A stretch of 64,000 nt of DNA from Roseateles oligotrophus (GCF_025717515.1 NZ_JAJIRN010000001.1:310001-374000); one strand, 5' to 3'; shown: positions 28,462 to 40,275, counted from the first letter of the stretch. A program made the numbers and translations. The notes: generated by a model from the sequence alone, not told the origin.

Positions 28462-29211
28462 GTGACAAAAGACGCAAAGGCCGCTAGTGGCGAACAAGCG
28501 GCGGGGCCGCGCCACATCGCCATCGTGATGGACGGTAATGGTCGCTGGGCCAAAAAACGCTTTCTGCCGCGTTTTTTTGGTCACAAGGCGGGTGTCGATA
28601 GCTTGGTCAAGGTGGTGCAGGCCTGCATCGACCGTGATGTCGAGTATTTGACCGTCTTCGCCTTCTCGTCCGAGAACTGGAAGCGACCCAGCGATGAGGT
28701 TTCCGGCTTGATGGGATTGGTGTTGGCGGCGGTCTCGCGCTACCTGGCCAAAATGGGGCGGATGGGCGTGCGCATCCGCATCGTAGGTGACCGTGATGCC
28801 GTGTCGCCTAAGTTGCGTAATGCCTGGAATGAGGCCGAGTCGGCCACCGCGCACAACACCAAGCTGACGATGTCGGTGGCCTTCAATTACGGCGGCCGCT
28901 GGGACATTGTGCAGGCCTGCAAGGCGGCGATCAATGCCGGCGTACCGGCAGCCGAGTTGACCGAGGCGCGCCTGTCCGAATTCATGGCAATGAGCTACGC
29001 CCCCGATCCAGATCTGTTTATCCGTACCGGCGGCGAGGTGCGCATCAGCAACTTCATGCTCTGGCAAGTGGCCTATACCGAGTTCGTGTTTTCCGATTGC
29101 CTCTGGCCCGAGTTCGGCGAGAAGCAGCTTGACGCCGCGATCGAGACCTTCCGTGAACGAGACCGGCGTTTTGGTGGTGTCAAAGAGGCACCGGCCGTGG
29201 CCGGTGCGTAG
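28462..29211 (+). CDS. uppS: undecaprenyl diphosphate synthase
   Basis: cis-Prenyltransferase making the C55 carrier lipid for peptidoglycan and O-antigen. The catalytic motif HIAIVMDGNGRWAKKR contains the essential aspartate. The FSSENWKRP and FIRTGGEVRISNFMLWQ segments are also present. GTG 28462 gives 249 residues, the usual length; TTG 28444 would overlap the frr stop and is a possible coupled start. Confidence 0.95.
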   Translation: MTKDAKAASGEQAAGPRHIAIVMDGNGRWAKKRFLPRFFGHKAGVDSLVKVVQACIDRDVEYLTVFAFSSENWKRPSDEVSGLMGLVLAAVSRYLAKMGRMGVRIRIVGDRDAVSPKLRNAWNEAESATAHNTKLTMSVAFNYGGRWDIVQACKAAINAGVPAAELTEARLSEFMAMSYAPDPDLFIRTGGEVRISNFMLWQVAYTEFVFSDCLWPEFGEKQLDAAIETFRERDRRFGGVKEAPAVAGA

Positions 29212-29216
29212 TCCTC

Positions 29217-30068
29217 ATGCTTAAAACTCGCATCATCACGGCCGTGGCCTTGTTGGCCGTCTTGCTGCCGGCTTTGTTCGCGGCGCAGTCGCTGCCCTTT
29301 GCCTTGCTGACCTTGCTGATGATTGGCGCAGCCGGCTGGGAATGGTCGCGCCTGAACGGCGTTGCGGGCGCGTCCGCCTTGGGCTTCGGCTTGGTCGTGG
29401 CCCTGCTGGCCTGGGCCAGTTATATGGCGCTGGGCATGCGGCCGGTTCCCGCCTGGTGCTGGTGGGTGGCAAGTTTGGTCTGGGTGCTGGGTGGTGCTTA
29501 TGCGCTGCGCGGGGGTCCTAGCCGCTGGCCTCATGCCTCAAAATGGCTGCGCATGGTTCTTGGCGCATTGGTTTTGGTGGCTGCTTGGGCCGCGATGGTG
29601 CAGGCCAAGGCCACCGGCATCAATTTCCTGCTGTCGATTTTTTGCCTGGTCTGGATGGCCGACATCGCCGCCTATTTCGGTGGACGCGCCTTTGGCCGCC
29701 GCAAACTGGCCCCGACCATCAGCCCGGGTAAAAGTTGGGAGGGCGTTTGGTCCGGCATGTTGGGCGTGATTGCCTTGGCCTTGGTCTGGGCTTTTTATAT
29801 CGACACGCATTTGGCCGTGGATTCGCCCAGCCTGTATCAATTGCTGCTCAAGCGTCAGCCCCTCCCGATTGGCTTGCTGGCCTTGGTTTTTCTTGGTGGC
29901 ATGAGTGTGGTCGGCGATTTGTTCGAGTCCTTGTTGAAACGGGCTGTCGGAGCCAAGGACAGCAGTCAATTGCTGCCTGGTCACGGCGGTGTGTTGGACC
30001 GGGTTGACGCCTTGCTACCGGTGTTTCCGCTTGCCTTGGCCCTGAGTTCTTTGAGTGCATTTCCATGA
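29217..30068 (+). CDS. cdsA: phosphatidate cytidylyltransferase
   Basis: Integral membrane enzyme making CDP-diacylglycerol from phosphatidate and CTP. Multiple membrane helices begin with [20 protein letters not shown]. The signature near the C-terminus is [26 protein letters not shown] (given here as its parts [10 protein letters not shown] and [12 protein letters not shown]). Length 283 residues. It overlaps the next gene dxr by four bases. Confidence 0.95.
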   Translation: MLKTRIITAVALLAVLLPALFAAQSLPFALLTLLMIGAAGWEWSRLNGVAGASALGFGLVVALLAWASYMALGMRPVPAWCWWVASLVWVLGGAYALRGGPSRWPHASKWLRMVLGALVLVAAWAAMVQAKATGINFLLSIFCLVWMADIAAYFGGRAFGRRKLAPTISPGKSWEGVWSGMLGVIALALVWAFYIDTHLAVDSPSLYQLLLKRQPLPIGLLALVFLGGMSVVGDLFESLLKRAVGAKDSSQLLPGHGGVLDRVDALLPVFPLALALSSLSAFP

Positions 30069-31264
30069 GCAGTTACTCGCGTCCTCAGCGCATCACGGTG
30101 CTGGGTTCGACCGGCTCCATCGGCGTCAATACGCTGGATGTGCTGTCTCGCCACCCCGAGCGTTACGAGGTTTTCGCACTCAGTGCGATGAGTCGCGTCG
30201 ATGCCTTGCTGGCCCAGTGCTTGCAGTGGCGGCCGCGCTTTGCGGTAATGCCTGCTCGCGCATTGGCGCAAGATTTGCGCCTCAAGTTGCGCGAGCAAGG
30301 CAGCAAGACCGAGGTGCTGGATGGCGCCGAGAGCTTGTCCGAAATTGCCGCTCACCCCGATGTTGACATGGTGATGGGCGCCATCGTCGGCGCGGCCGGT
30401 TTGGCGCCTTGCTTGGCCGCTGCACGTGCCGGCAAGCGGTTGCTGCTGGCCAATAAAGAGGCGATCGTCGTTGGCGGAAAGCTCTTTATGCAGGCGGTGG
30501 AGCAGGGCGGCGCGACCTTGCTGCCCATTGACAGCGAGCATTCGGCGATTTTTCAATGTCTGCCTGAGGACCGCAAGACCTGGCCCCAGCGCATCGATCA
30601 CATCGTGCTGACGGCGTCCGGTGGGCCGTTTCGCCAACGCGATCCGGCCACGCTCGCCGAGATCACGCCCGAACAGGCTTGCGCGCATCCGAACTGGGTG
30701 ATGGGCCGAAAAATCTCGGTCGACTCGGCCACCATGATGAACAAGGCGCTGGAGGTGATAGAGGCGCGCTGGTTGTTTGGCCTGGCGCCCGAGCAGATCA
30801 AGGTCATCATCCATCCGCAAAGCATCATTCATTCGATGGTCGTGTGCCGTGATAAATCGGTGCTCGCTCAACTCGGTACGCCAGATATGCGGGTGCCGAT
30901 TGCCTATGGCCTGTCCTTCCCAGAGCGGATCGAGGCCGGCGCCAGCCGCCTGGATTTGCTCAGCGGGCCCTCATTGAGTTTTGAAGATGCCGACGAGCGC
31001 CGCTTCCCTGGCCTGTATCTTTCCTGGCAAGCGCTGCGCGGCCCCGAAGGTGCGACGGCGGTCTTGAATGCCGCCAACGAGGAGGCCGTCGAGGCGTTTC
31101 TGACGGGGCGCCTGCGCTTCGATCAGATTCACCGAATCAATTGCGAGAGCCTCGAAGCGATCCAGCCGGAGGCGGGTGAATGCGGCGCCGTGGCTGGCCT
31201 GCTGGGCCTGGATGCGCGGGCACGCCGTCACGCTCAAGGCCTGATTGCCGGGTTGGTGGCATGA
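30065..31264 (+). CDS. dxr: 1-deoxy-D-xylulose 5-phosphate reductoisomerase
   Basis: Second step of the MEP pathway, converting DXP to MEP with NADPH. The N-terminal NADPH site is [17 protein letters not shown]. The metal/substrate motif [15 protein letters not shown] and the later [17 protein letters not shown] are intact. Length 399 residues. Four-base overlaps on both sides couple it to cdsA and rseP. Confidence 0.97.
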   Translation: MSSYSRPQRITVLGSTGSIGVNTLDVLSRHPERYEVFALSAMSRVDALLAQCLQWRPRFAVMPARALAQDLRLKLREQGSKTEVLDGAESLSEIAAHPDVDMVMGAIVGAAGLAPCLAAARAGKRLLLANKEAIVVGGKLFMQAVEQGGATLLPIDSEHSAIFQCLPEDRKTWPQRIDHIVLTASGGPFRQRDPATLAEITPEQACAHPNWVMGRKISVDSATMMNKALEVIEARWLFGLAPEQIKVIIHPQSIIHSMVVCRDKSVLAQLGTPDMRVPIAYGLSFPERIEAGASRLDLLSGPSLSFEDADERRFPGLYLSWQALRGPEGATAVLNAANEEAVEAFLTGRLRFDQIHRINCESLEAIQPEAGECGAVAGLLGLDARARRHAQGLIAGLVA

Positions 31265-32631
31265 GCACCTTGTTGGCATTCTTGCTGACGCTGGCGGTGC
31301 TGGTGGTCGTGCATGAATACGGTCACTACCGTGTGGCACGCGCCTGTGGAGTCAAGGTTCTGCGTTTCTCGGTAGGTTTTGGCAAGGTCATCTGGCGGCG
31401 CCAAAGCAGCCCGGATGCAACCGAGTTCACGCTCTGTGCCCTGCCCTTGGGGGGTTATGTCCGCATGCTGGATGAGCGCGAGGGGCCGGTCGAACCGGCA
31501 CTGCGCTCACAAGCTTTTAACAACCGGCCCTTGCGGCAGCGCGTGGCGGTGGTGGCGGCCGGGCCCTTGGCAAACTTGGCTCTGGCCGTGCTGCTGTTTG
31601 CTGCAGCCATGTGGGTAGGCACCAGCGAACCCAAGGCGTTGTTGGGCACGCCGGCGGCCGAGTCGGTGGCCGCGCGGGCGGGCTTGCGGGCGGGTGACTG
31701 GGTGCGGGCGAGTTCCACGGACGGGCAGCAATGGCGTGATCTGGCCTCCTACACCGAGCTGATGTCGACCGTGCTGGAGGCCTCGTCCACCGGTGAAGCC
31801 GTTCATCTGGATGTGTCCGATGCCAGTGGCCATGGGCGTCGTAGCTTGGTGCTCGACACCGCTCGCCTGAACGCGGCCAGCGTTGACTCGGCGAGTTTGC
31901 GCAAGCTGGGCCTGACGCTCTACAGCGAGGCGGTCTTGGGCATGGTGTCTGAGGGCGGCCCGGCAGAGTTGGCAGGCTTGCAGGCGGGCGACCGCGTGCT
32001 TGCCGTTGACGCTGTGGCGGTCGTAGACGCCGCTGGCCTGCGCGAATTGATTCGCCAGTCGGTGCGTGTCGATGGCCTTGGCCCGGTCAAGTCGGTCTGG
32101 TTGATCGAGCGCGGAGGGCGGCGCTTGGAACTGGAGGTGAGCCCACGTGCCGTCAATGATGGTGGTCAGACCATCGGCCGAATCGAGGCGATGGTGGGTG
32201 CGGCCCCGGTGATGGTAAAGGTTAGCCGTGGCTTCTTCGAGGGGCTCGCACTGGGCGCACAGCGCACCTGGAGCGTGTCATGGATGACCTTGAAAGTGTT
32301 CGGCCGCATGCTGATCGGCGAAGCCTCTTTGAAAAATTTAAGCGGCCCTTTGACGATTGCCGATTACGCGGGCCAATCCGCTAGATCCGGCGTCTCTCAG
32401 TATCTTGGCTTCTTGGCGCTGGTCAGTGTCAGCCTCGGTGTACTGAACTTGCTGCCGCTGCCAATGTTGGACGGTGGACACCTGATGTATTATCTTTTCG
32501 AGGGTTTAAGCGGCCGCCCGGTCTCGGAGTGGTGGCAAACGCAACTGCAGCGCGCAGGTGCGTTGATCCTGATGCTGATGATGGCCCTAGCCCTTTCTAA
32601 CGACGTGGTCCGCTTGACGGGCCTGCATTGA
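31261..32631 (+). CDS. rseP: site-2 protease RseP
   Basis: Intramembrane zinc metalloprotease that cuts anti-sigma factors and remnant signal peptides. The zinc motif HEYGH lies in the first membrane helix ([17 protein letters not shown]), and the third zinc ligand is in [11 protein letters not shown]. Two PDZ domains lie between, in the periplasm (for example [19 protein letters not shown]). The start at 31261 overlaps the dxr stop (ATGA), giving 456 residues. It precedes bamA in the conserved order. Confidence 0.96.
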   Translation: MSTLLAFLLTLAVLVVVHEYGHYRVARACGVKVLRFSVGFGKVIWRRQSSPDATEFTLCALPLGGYVRMLDEREGPVEPALRSQAFNNRPLRQRVAVVAAGPLANLALAVLLFAAAMWVGTSEPKALLGTPAAESVAARAGLRAGDWVRASSTDGQQWRDLASYTELMSTVLEASSTGEAVHLDVSDASGHGRRSLVLDTARLNAASVDSASLRKLGLTLYSEAVLGMVSEGGPAELAGLQAGDRVLAVDAVAVVDAAGLRELIRQSVRVDGLGPVKSVWLIERGGRRLELEVSPRAVNDGGQTIGRIEAMVGAAPVMVKVSRGFFEGLALGAQRTWSVSWMTLKVFGRMLIGEASLKNLSGPLTIADYAGQSARSGVSQYLGFLALVSVSLGVLNLLPLPMLDGGHLMYYLFEGLSGRPVSEWWQTQLQRAGALILMLMMALALSNDVVRLTGLH

Positions 32632-32641
32632 CTCTATTTGC

Positions 32642-34948
32642 ATGTCCTCATCTCTAAGAACGGGCGCTCGTATGCGCCCCTCAATCCTGACCTTGGCCTT
32701 GTTGGCCACACTGCAGTCAGGCGTCGCCTGGGCGGTGGATCCCTTTGTTCTCAAGGACATTCGTGTTGAGGGCTTGAAACGGACCGACCCAGGTACCGTT
32801 TTCGCCTCCTTGCCGTTTCGAATTGGCGACAGCTATAGCGAGGACAAAGGAGCGGCGGCCTTGCGCGCCTTGTTCGCTACCGGCTTGTTCAAGGATGTCC
32901 GCATCAATATCGACGGCGACGCCGTGGTGGTGATGATCGAAGAACGGCCGATCATTGCCAACGTCAGCTTTGTGGGACTGAAGGAATTCGACACCGAGGC
33001 TCTGACCAAGTCGCTGAAAGAAGTTGGTATCGGCGAAGGTAAACCCTTTGACAAGGCCTTGGCCGATCGTGCCGAACAAGAATTGAAGCGCCAATACCTG
33101 ACGCGCAGCCTTTACGGCGCCGAGGTGACGACGACGATTACGCCGTTGGAGCGCAACCGCGTCAACGTAAGCTTCACTGTGAATGAGGGGGAGCCGGCCA
33201 AGATTGGTGCGGTCCGCATTCAAGGCAGTTCGGTGTTTTCTGAAAGCACCTTGGTGGGTCTGCTGGAGCAAACCAGCAGCGGCTGGTTGACCTGGTATAC
33301 CAAGACCGACCGATATTCACGTGCCAAGCTGAATGCCGACCTTGAGACGCTGCGTTCCTATTACCTCAACCGTGGTTACCTCGAGTTTGCAGTCACCTCG
33401 ACCCAGGTGACCATCTCACCCGATAAGCAAAGCATCGACATCGCCATCACCGTCAGTGAAGGCCAGCAATACACGGTGACGGCGGTCAAGCTTGAGGGGG
33501 AATTTCTCGGTCGAGAAGAAGATTTCAAGCGCCTGATCTTCTTCAAGCCAGGCCAGCCCTATCAAGGCGAGGCCGTGGCGCAGACGACGCGGGCATTCTC
33601 CGATTTGTACGGTACCTTTGGCTACGCTTTCGCGAGGGTCGATTCGCGCCCTGAAATCGACCGCGCCACCGGCCAGGTCGTGGTGACGCTGGTGGCCGAG
33701 CCGCAACGCCGCGTCTATGTGCGCAACGTCATCATTTCCGGCAATACGCGCACCCGCGATGAAGTGATTCGGCGCGAGTTCAGGCAGTTCGAATCGGCTT
33801 GGTATGACGGCCAAAAAATCAAGGCCTCGCGTGACCGGGTGGAGCGTTTGGGTTACTTCAAAGAAGTCACCATTGATACATCTGAGGTGCCGGGTGCGCA
33901 GGATCAGGTTGATGTGCTCTTGACCGTGGTCGAGCGTCCGACCGGCAATATTCAGGTCGGTGCGGGCTATTCCAGCCAGCAAAAGCTTTCCTTTACCGGC
34001 GCCATCAAGCAAGACAACGTCTTTGGATCGGGTCACTACCTCGGCATCGAAGTGGCGACCGCGTCTACGGGTCGTAACCTGGTGGTCAGCACGGTCAATC
34101 CCTACTTCACGGTGGACGGTGTGTCGCGCGCCTTGGATGTCTTCTACCGGACTCAGAAGCCGTACAACTCGCTCGGCGAGCCGTACGAGTTGGTCACGGT
34201 CGGCTCATCGATTCGTTTCGGGGTTCCCTTCTCCGAGTTGGATACGGTGTTCTTTGGCTTCGGCTACGAACGCACCAAGATGACGACCAACTCGGGCCTG
34301 CCAAACAGCTATTTGCTTTACGGCCGCCAGTTCGGGCGCGATAGCGTTGCCTATCCGCTGACGATCGGTTGGCAACGCGATAACCGCGATAGCATCATTT
34401 CCCCGACCGTCGGCAAGTATTCGCGCATCAATTTGGAGCTGAGCCCCATGGGGGATGCTCGTTATGCGCGCGCCAATTTGCAATATCAGCAGTACATCCC
34501 GATCACCAACAAGATCACCTTGGGTCTGAACAGTGAGTTGGGTTGGGGCCAGGGATTGGGTAGTAGTCCATTCCCGATTTTCAAGAATTTCTATGCCGGC
34601 GGCTTGGGCTCGGTGCGAGTGTTTGAGGCCGGCTCCTTGGGTCCGGTCGACGTGACGGGTACGCGTACTGGTGGTAATCGCCGCGCCAACGTCAACGCCG
34701 AACTCTACTTGCCCGTTCCAGGTACGGGCAATGACAAAACTTTCCGGCTCTACACTTTTGTGGATGCCGGCAATGTGTGGGGCTCGTTCGAGCAACTCAG
34801 TTTCGACACCATCCGTTCGTCGGCAGGTATTGGTTTGAGTTGGGTCTCGCCCATGGGTCCTTTGCGCTTGAGCTATGGCAAGCCGATTAGCAAGCAGCGC
34901 ACGGATAGAATCGAGCCATTCCAATTCCAGATCGGGAACGCATTCTGA
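32642..34948 (+). CDS. bamA: outer-membrane protein assembly factor BamA
   Basis: Omp85 family pore that inserts beta-barrel proteins into the outer membrane. The signal peptide (ILTLALLATLQSGVAWA) is followed by five POTRA domains, beginning FVLKDIRVEGLKRTDPGTVF. The C-terminal 16-stranded barrel ends in QFQIGNAF with a terminal aromatic. Length is 768 residues from ATG 32642; ATG 32672 would give a more compact signal peptide. The stop overlaps the ompH start by one base (TGATG). Confidence 0.96.
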   Translation: MSSSLRTGARMRPSILTLALLATLQSGVAWAVDPFVLKDIRVEGLKRTDPGTVFASLPFRIGDSYSEDKGAAALRALFATGLFKDVRINIDGDAVVVMIEERPIIANVSFVGLKEFDTEALTKSLKEVGIGEGKPFDKALADRAEQELKRQYLTRSLYGAEVTTTITPLERNRVNVSFTVNEGEPAKIGAVRIQGSSVFSESTLVGLLEQTSSGWLTWYTKTDRYSRAKLNADLETLRSYYLNRGYLEFAVTSTQVTISPDKQSIDIAITVSEGQQYTVTAVKLEGEFLGREEDFKRLIFFKPGQPYQGEAVAQTTRAFSDLYGTFGYAFARVDSRPEIDRATGQVVVTLVAEPQRRVYVRNVIISGNTRTRDEVIRREFRQFESAWYDGQKIKASRDRVERLGYFKEVTIDTSEVPGAQDQVDVLLTVVERPTGNIQVGAGYSSQQKLSFTGAIKQDNVFGSGHYLGIEVATASTGRNLVVSTVNPYFTVDGVSRALDVFYRTQKPYNSLGEPYELVTVGSSIRFGVPFSELDTVFFGFGYERTKMTTNSGLPNSYLLYGRQFGRDSVAYPLTIGWQRDNRDSIISPTVGKYSRINLELSPMGDARYARANLQYQQYIPITNKITLGLNSELGWGQGLGSSPFPIFKNFYAGGLGSVRVFEAGSLGPVDVTGTRTGGNRRANVNAELYLPVPGTGNDKTFRLYTFVDAGNVWGSFEQLSFDTIRSSAGIGLSWVSPMGPLRLSYGKPISKQRTDRIEPFQFQIGNAF

Positions 34949-35454
34949 TGAAGAGCAAACTGTTGAAATCGGTGGCCTTGGCCGCCATGATGTCTGTGTC
35001 GGCCTTCTGTGTCGCACAGGAAATAAAGATTGGCTATGTCAACAGCGAGCGTGTGCTGCGTGAGGCCAATCTGGCCAAGACGGCGCAACTCAAGCTCGAA
35101 GCCGAGTTCGGCAAGCGCGAGAAAGAGTTGAAGGATCAGGAAACGAAGTTGCGCGGTGCCGCAGAAAAGCTCGAAAAAGATGCGCCGACTCTGGCCGAAG
35201 CCGAGCGTAATCGCCGTCAACGCGATTTGGTTGAAGTCGATCGCGACTTGCAGCGCAAGCGCCGCGAGTGGCAAGAAGATCTGACGCAGCGCAAGAACGA
35301 AGAACTGGGTGCCGTGGTTGAGCGTGCTAACCGCGTCATCAAGCAGATCTTTGATGCCGAAAAATATGACATCATCTTGCAGGACGCTTTGAATGTCAGC
35401 GCCCGCGTCGACATCACCAAGAAAGTGATCGACACGCTGAACGCTCAGAAGTAG
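34948..35454 (+). CDS. skp: periplasmic chaperone OmpH/Skp
   Basis: Trimeric periplasmic holdase that carries unfolded outer-membrane proteins to BAM. The signal peptide (LKSVALAAMMSVSAFCVAQ) is followed by EIKIGYVNSERVLREANLA and a long charged coiled-coil hairpin. Length 168 residues. It overlaps bamA by one base and precedes lpxD by three bases. Confidence 0.93.
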   Translation: MKSKLLKSVALAAMMSVSAFCVAQEIKIGYVNSERVLREANLAKTAQLKLEAEFGKREKELKDQETKLRGAAEKLEKDAPTLAEAERNRRQRDLVEVDRDLQRKRREWQEDLTQRKNEELGAVVERANRVIKQIFDAEKYDIILQDALNVSARVDITKKVIDTLNAQK

Positions 35455-35457
35455 CGG

Positions 35458-36492
35458 ATGGCCACGGCAGTCACGCTGGCCGAAGTTATCGCCGCCTTGG
35501 GCGGCGATCTTCATGGCGAGGCCAATACCCGCATAGAGCGTATCGGCACCTTGCTTGGCGCCGATGCGCTGACGCTGTGCTTCTTGGCCAATCCACGCTA
35601 TCAAGCGCAGTTGACGAGCACCGCGGCGGCCTGCGTGATTGTGGCGCCGGCTTTGGCGGATGCTGCCGCAGCAAGGGGCGCGGCCATCGTGACGCCCGAT
35701 CCCTATTTGTACTTTGCCCGTTTGACGCAGTGGTGGGCGCGCCGCGTGCGCTCGCGTGCGGCGCCGCGCATCCACCCGAGCGCGGTGATCGATGCGAGTG
35801 CGCGTCTGGACGCCGACGTGGATGTGGGGGCCTTGGCGGTCATCGAGGCTGACGTACGGGTCGGTGCCGGCGCCATCATCGGCGCGCATTGCGTGATCGA
35901 GCGCGGCGCGGTGATAGGCGCGGGCACGCGCTTGGCAGCCCATGTCACCTTGGGCTTTGATTGCAGCCTGGGTGAGCGCTGCATCGTGCATGCAGGCGTG
36001 GTGATCGGCGCCGACGGCTTCGGTTTCGCTCCGCATGCCGGTCGCTGGGAAAAGATCGAGCAGCTCGGTGCGGTGCGCATCGGCAACGATGTGGAGATCG
36101 GCGCTAACACCTGTATTGATCGGGGTGCGTTGGACGACACGGTCTTGGCCGATGGCGTCAAACTCGATAATCTGATCCAGATCGCGCATAACGTGCGGAT
36201 TGGTGAGCACAGCGCGATTGCCGGTTGCACGGCGATTGCCGGCAGCACCACCATTGGTGCGCATTGCACGATTGCCGGCGCGGCCAATATCGTCGGGCAC
36301 CTGACCATCGCCGACCATGTGCATGTGTCGGCGGCCACCTTGATCAGCCGCAGCATTCACAAGCCGGGTTTGTACAGCGGCGTGTTTCCGTTCGACGACA
36401 ATGCGAGCTGGGAAAAGAACGCAGCCACACTGCGCAACTTGTATTCATTGCGGCAGCGCGTACTCGCGCTAGAGAAGAAGAATTCATCATGA
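35458..36492 (+). CDS. lpxD: UDP-3-O-(3-hydroxyacyl)glucosamine N-acyltransferase
   Basis: Third step of lipid A synthesis, adding the N-linked hydroxyacyl chain. An N-terminal LpxD domain ([20 protein letters not shown]) leads into a left-handed parallel beta helix built of hexapeptide repeats, with [20 protein letters not shown] containing the catalytic histidine. Length 344 residues. Its stop overlaps the fabZ start. Confidence 0.95.
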   Translation: MATAVTLAEVIAALGGDLHGEANTRIERIGTLLGADALTLCFLANPRYQAQLTSTAAACVIVAPALADAAAARGAAIVTPDPYLYFARLTQWWARRVRSRAAPRIHPSAVIDASARLDADVDVGALAVIEADVRVGAGAIIGAHCVIERGAVIGAGTRLAAHVTLGFDCSLGERCIVHAGVVIGADGFGFAPHAGRWEKIEQLGAVRIGNDVEIGANTCIDRGALDDTVLADGVKLDNLIQIAHNVRIGEHSAIAGCTAIAGSTTIGAHCTIAGAANIVGHLTIADHVHVSAATLISRSIHKPGLYSGVFPFDDNASWEKNAATLRNLYSLRQRVLALEKKNSS

Positions 36493-36932
36493 TGGACATC
36501 CACGAAATTCTGAAGAGATTGCCACACCGTTACCCGCTGCTGCTGGTCGACCGTGTGCTCGAGATAGACAAGGGCAAACGCATTCTTGCGCTCAAGAATG
36601 TCAGCATCAACGAGCCGTATTTTGTTGGCCATTTCCCGCATCGCCCGGTGATGCCCGGCGTGCTGATGCTGGAGGCATTGGCTCAGGCTGCAACGCTGCT
36701 GGCGCTGGCCAGCACCGACATCGTGCTCGACGACACGACGGTGGTCTACTTTGCCGGCATCGATAACGCCCGCTTCAAGCGGCCTGTCGAACCCGGTGAT
36801 CAGATCTTGCTGGATGTGACTTTGGACCGCGCCAAGGCCGGCATCTTCAAGTTCTCTGGCAAGGTCATGGTTGGCGATCAATTGGCCGCCGAGGCGCAGT
36901 TGATTTGCACGATGCGAAAAATTGCCGACTGA
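36489..36932 (+). CDS. fabZ: 3-hydroxyacyl-ACP dehydratase
   Basis: Dehydrates beta-hydroxyacyl-ACP in fatty-acid elongation. The catalytic histidine is in [20 protein letters not shown], with the glutamate in the same stretch. The hot-dog opening [18 protein letters not shown] is also intact. Two adjacent ATGs (36489 and 36492) lie on the lpxD stop; both give about 147 residues. It balances flux between fatty acids and lipid A, next to lpxA. Confidence 0.96.
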   Translation: MMDIHEILKRLPHRYPLLLVDRVLEIDKGKRILALKNVSINEPYFVGHFPHRPVMPGVLMLEALAQAATLLALASTDIVLDDTTVVYFAGIDNARFKRPVEPGDQILLDVTLDRAKAGIFKFSGKVMVGDQLAAEAQLICTMRKIAD

Positions 36933-36940
36933 GTACAAGC

Positions 36941-37732
36941 ATGAGCCTGATCCACCCCACGGCCATCATTGACCCTGCCGCTCAGCTGGACAGTTCGGTC
37001 AAGGTCGGCGCCTACACGGTGATCGGCCCGCATGTGCGCATCGGCGCGGGTAGCACGATTGGCCCGCATTGCGTGATCGACGGTCGCACGACGATTGGGC
37101 AAGACAATCGCATTGCTCAATTCAATTCAATCGGCGGTGCGCCGCAGGATATGAAATATGCGGGCGAGCCGACCGAGTTGGTGATCGGTGACCGCAATGC
37201 TGTGCATGAGTTTTGTACCTTCAATCTGGGTACGGTGCAGGACGAAGGCGTCACCCGGATTGGCAATGACAACTGGATCATGGCCTATGTGCATATCGCC
37301 CATGATGTGCGCATGGGCAGCCATGCGGTGCTGGCGAATAACGCGACACTTGCAGGCCATGTGCATGTGGGCGACTGGGCTGTTGTGGGCGGATTGACGG
37401 GCGTGCATCAGTTCGTCAAGATCGGTGCCCACGCGATGATTGGCTTCCAGGCCCATGTCGCCCAGGATGTACCGCCTTTCATCACCGTGGACGGCAACCC
37501 TTTGAGCGCGCGTGCGGTCAATGTGGTGGGGCTGCGTCGACGTGAATATTCGGCCGAGCGAATCGGCGTGATCAAGCAAATGCACAAGCTGCTGTACCGT
37601 TCATCGATGACGCTGGAGCAAGCGGTGGCGGCGATCGGCGACTTGCGTACTCAACAGGGCGGCAACGCTGATTCCGACATCGAGGTGATGTTGAGCTTTC
37701 TTGCAGCCGCAACGCGCGGCATCGTGCGCTAA
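36941..37732 (+). CDS. lpxA: UDP-N-acetylglucosamine acyltransferase
   Basis: First step of lipid A synthesis. It is a left-handed beta helix of hexapeptide repeats starting [19 protein letters not shown], with the catalytic histidine in [13 protein letters not shown]. Length is 263 residues from ATG 36941; the frame is open upstream but starts within fabZ. It lies 8 bases after fabZ and 11 bases before lpxB. Confidence 0.96.
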   Translation: MSLIHPTAIIDPAAQLDSSVKVGAYTVIGPHVRIGAGSTIGPHCVIDGRTTIGQDNRIAQFNSIGGAPQDMKYAGEPTELVIGDRNAVHEFCTFNLGTVQDEGVTRIGNDNWIMAYVHIAHDVRMGSHAVLANNATLAGHVHVGDWAVVGGLTGVHQFVKIGAHAMIGFQAHVAQDVPPFITVDGNPLSARAVNVVGLRRREYSAERIGVIKQMHKLLYRSSMTLEQAVAAIGDLRTQQGGNADSDIEVMLSFLAAATRGIVR

Positions 37733-37743
37733 TCCGCCGGGCC

Positions 37744-38901
37744 ATGAACGATAACGCGCCCCGCTTTGGCATGGTCGCCGGCGAGGCCTCCGGCGACTTG
37801 CTGGCCGGTTTGCTGCTGGCCGGTCTGCGCGCGCGTTGGCCGGAGCTGACGGCGCAAGGCATCGGTGGGCCACGTATGGTGGCGCAGGGCTTTGAGCCCT
37901 GGTGGCCGCTCGATAAGCTGTCGGTGTTCGGCTATGTCGACGCCTTGTGGAATCTGCGCGAGTTGCTGAGCATCCGCAAGCAGTTGGGCGACCGTTTATT
38001 GAATCTTCCGCTACGGCAGCGGCCCTCAGCCTTCATCGGTATCGACGCACCGGACTTCAACTTTGGCCTGGAGCAGCGCCTGCGCGAGGGCGGCATCAAG
38101 ACGGTTCATTTTGTCTGCCCCTCGATCTGGGCCTGGCGGGCCGAGCGGGTCGAGAAGATCAAGCGTTCGGCCGATCATGTGCTTTGCCTGTTTCCTTTCG
38201 AGCCCGAGCTGCTCAAGCAGCATGGCATTGCCGCGAGCTATGTCGGCCACCCATTGGCAGACGCGATTCCGCTGGAGCCGCCCAAGGCCGCAGCCCGTGG
38301 GGCGCTCGGCTTGGCCGAGCAAGATGTGGTGGTGGCGCTGTTGCCTGGCAGCAGACGCAGCGAGATCGGCTATATCGCCGAGCCCTTGCTGAAGGCCGCC
38401 GTTTTGATGCAACAAGCCAGGCCTGACTTGCGCTTTGTGATGCCGATGGCGCCGGGCCTGCGCGGCTTGATCGCGCCAATGGTGAAAGCCCATGCGCCGA
38501 ATTTGAACTTGATGCTGTTGGATGGCCGCTCGCACGAGGCCTTGGCGGCCTGCGATGTCAGTCTGGTGGCCAGCGGTACCGCGACGCTGGAGGCGGCGCT
38601 GTTCAAGCGGCCGATGGTGATCGCCTATCGCATGCACGCGCTGAATTGGTGGCGCATGAAGGGTCGCAACTATCAGCCCTGGGTTGGTTTGCCAAATGTA
38701 TTGGCGCGGGAGTTTTTGGTGCCCGAGCTGATTCAGGATGCCTGTACACCGCAGGCCTTGGCCCGCGAAGGTTTGGCTTGGCTGGACGACCATGCCCGCT
38801 ATGCGCGGGCGCAAGCCCGCTTTGAAGAGCAACACCAAATGCTGCGCTGCAATACCGCGCTAAGGGCCAGCGATGCGATCGCGCAAGTCATCGGAGTTTG
38901 A
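37744..38901 (+). CDS. lpxB: lipid-A-disaccharide synthase
   Basis: GT-B type glycosyltransferase (GT19) joining lipid X and UDP-diacylglucosamine. The motifs [33 protein letters not shown] and [11 protein letters not shown] are present. Length 385 residues. Its last 29 bases overlap the rnhB frame. Confidence 0.96.
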   Translation: MNDNAPRFGMVAGEASGDLLAGLLLAGLRARWPELTAQGIGGPRMVAQGFEPWWPLDKLSVFGYVDALWNLRELLSIRKQLGDRLLNLPLRQRPSAFIGIDAPDFNFGLEQRLREGGIKTVHFVCPSIWAWRAERVEKIKRSADHVLCLFPFEPELLKQHGIAASYVGHPLADAIPLEPPKAAARGALGLAEQDVVVALLPGSRRSEIGYIAEPLLKAAVLMQQARPDLRFVMPMAPGLRGLIAPMVKAHAPNLNLMLLDGRSHEALAACDVSLVASGTATLEAALFKRPMVIAYRMHALNWWRMKGRNYQPWVGLPNVLAREFLVPELIQDACTPQALAREGLAWLDDHARYARAQARFEEQHQMLRCNTALRASDAIAQVIGV

Positions 38902-39496
38902 GCAGCTTGGGCTGGACTGGAACGGGCAGGGCTTGATGGCCGGCGTTGACGAGGCCGGGCGCGGACCTTTGGCCGGGCCGGTGGTGGCCGCCGCGGTGAT
39001 GCTCAATGATGCCGACCCGGTGCTGGGGTTGGCCGACTCCAAGGTGCTGACCGAGAAGAGGCGGGAGCGTCTGTTTGACGAGATCCGCGCCAAGGCGCTG
39101 TGCTTTTGCATCGCCGAGGCCAGTGTGGACGAGATCGATCGCCTGAATATTCTGCAGGCCACCATGCTGGCGATGCGCCGCGCCGTCGAGGGCCTGCGTC
39201 TGAAGCCGGCCATGGTTCTGGTCGACGGCAATCGCTTGCCGATCCTGAAAATAGCGGCTGAAGCCATCGTCAAGGGCGATGCCAAGGTGCCGGCCATTTC
39301 CGCTGCGTCGATCTTGGCCAAGGTCACGCGGGACCGTCAATGCCTGTTGATGGCCGAAAGCTACCCCGACTATGGTTTTGCCCAGCACAAGGGCTACCCG
39401 ACGGCCGAACATTTAGCGGCCTTGCGGGCGCTCGGCGTGACGCCTTGGCACCGGCGCAGCTTCGGTCCGGTGCGTGCTGTGCTGGAGGCCCAATGA
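38873..39496 (+). CDS. rnhB: ribonuclease HII
   Basis: Removes ribonucleotides from DNA and cuts RNA of RNA-DNA hybrids. The catalytic opening [17 protein letters not shown] carries the first acidic pair, and VDGNRLP and [11 protein letters not shown] complete the site. ATG 38873 overlaps lpxB by 29 bases and gives 207 residues. Its stop overlaps the start of the methyltransferase gene (ATGA). Confidence 0.94.
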   Translation: MRSRKSSEFEQLGLDWNGQGLMAGVDEAGRGPLAGPVVAAAVMLNDADPVLGLADSKVLTEKRRERLFDEIRAKALCFCIAEASVDEIDRLNILQATMLAMRRAVEGLRLKPAMVLVDGNRLPILKIAAEAIVKGDAKVPAISAASILAKVTRDRQCLLMAESYPDYGFAQHKGYPTAEHLAALRALGVTPWHRRSFGPVRAVLEAQ

Positions 39497-40275
39497 GTCA
39501 AGTGCTACACATCACCTCGCGTGACAACCCCGCCTTGCAGCGCCTGCGCAAGCTCAGCCAAGACGGCGGCGCCTATCGCAAGCTGGGTTCGATCTGGTTG
39601 GAGGGCGACCATTTGGTGCGCGCCTGCTTGCAGCGCAAGTACCCGGTTAGCCTGGCGGTGCTGACCGAGGCGGCAGCCGCCGATCCGGTGCTGCGCTTGC
39701 TTGGCGATGCGGCGCCGCGTCAGTTGATCGTGCCGACGGACTTGTTCAAGACCATCAGCGGCCTGGAGTCACCGGCGCAGATTGGCTTTGAGGTCGTGCA
39801 CGATGCGGGGCAGTCGCTGACTCGCGGTGTGAATACGGTGGTGCTGGACCGCCTGCAAGATGCCGGCAATGTCGGCACTATTTTGCGCAATGCGGCGGCG
39901 ATGGGTTTTCACCAAGTCTTGGCGATCAAGGGCACGGCGGCGCTGTGGAGTCCCAAGGTCTTGCGCGCCGGCATGGGCGCACATTTTGGCCTGCGTCTGA
40001 TCGAAGGCTTGGCTCCTGCCGATCTGGATGCCTTGGGCCTGCCCATGGTGGCCACCAGTTCCTACGCGAAGCAGCAACTGCACCAACTGGTGTTGCCCAG
40101 CCCCTGTGCCTGGGTGATGGGCCATGAAGGGCAGGGCGTGCAGCCCGACTTGATGCAACGTTGTCAGTTGACGGTGGGCATCCCTCAGCCCGGCGGCGAG
40201 GAGTCCTTGAACGTCGGCAGTGCGGCGGCGATTTGCTTGTACGAATCCGCCCGCCAACGCTTGGTCAATCAATAG
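39493..40275 (+). CDS. TrmH/SpoU-family RNA 2'-O-methyltransferase
   Basis: SPOUT knot methyltransferase. The three motifs are visible: [36 protein letters not shown] and [16 protein letters not shown] short N-terminal substrate-binding domain ([20 protein letters not shown]) is like that of 23S rRNA methyltransferases (RlmB/TsnR type). The exact target nucleotide cannot be read. Length is 260 residues from ATG 39493. Its 3' end overlaps the convergent ppsR by seven bases. Confidence 0.87.
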   Translation: MSQVLHITSRDNPALQRLRKLSQDGGAYRKLGSIWLEGDHLVRACLQRKYPVSLAVLTEAAAADPVLRLLGDAAPRQLIVPTDLFKTISGLESPAQIGFEVVHDAGQSLTRGVNTVVLDRLQDAGNVGTILRNAAAMGFHQVLAIKGTAALWSPKVLRAGMGAHFGLRLIEGLAPADLDALGLPMVATSSYAKQQLHQLVLPSPCAWVMGHEGQGVQPDLMQRCQLTVGIPQPGGEESLNVGSAAAICLYESARQRLVNQ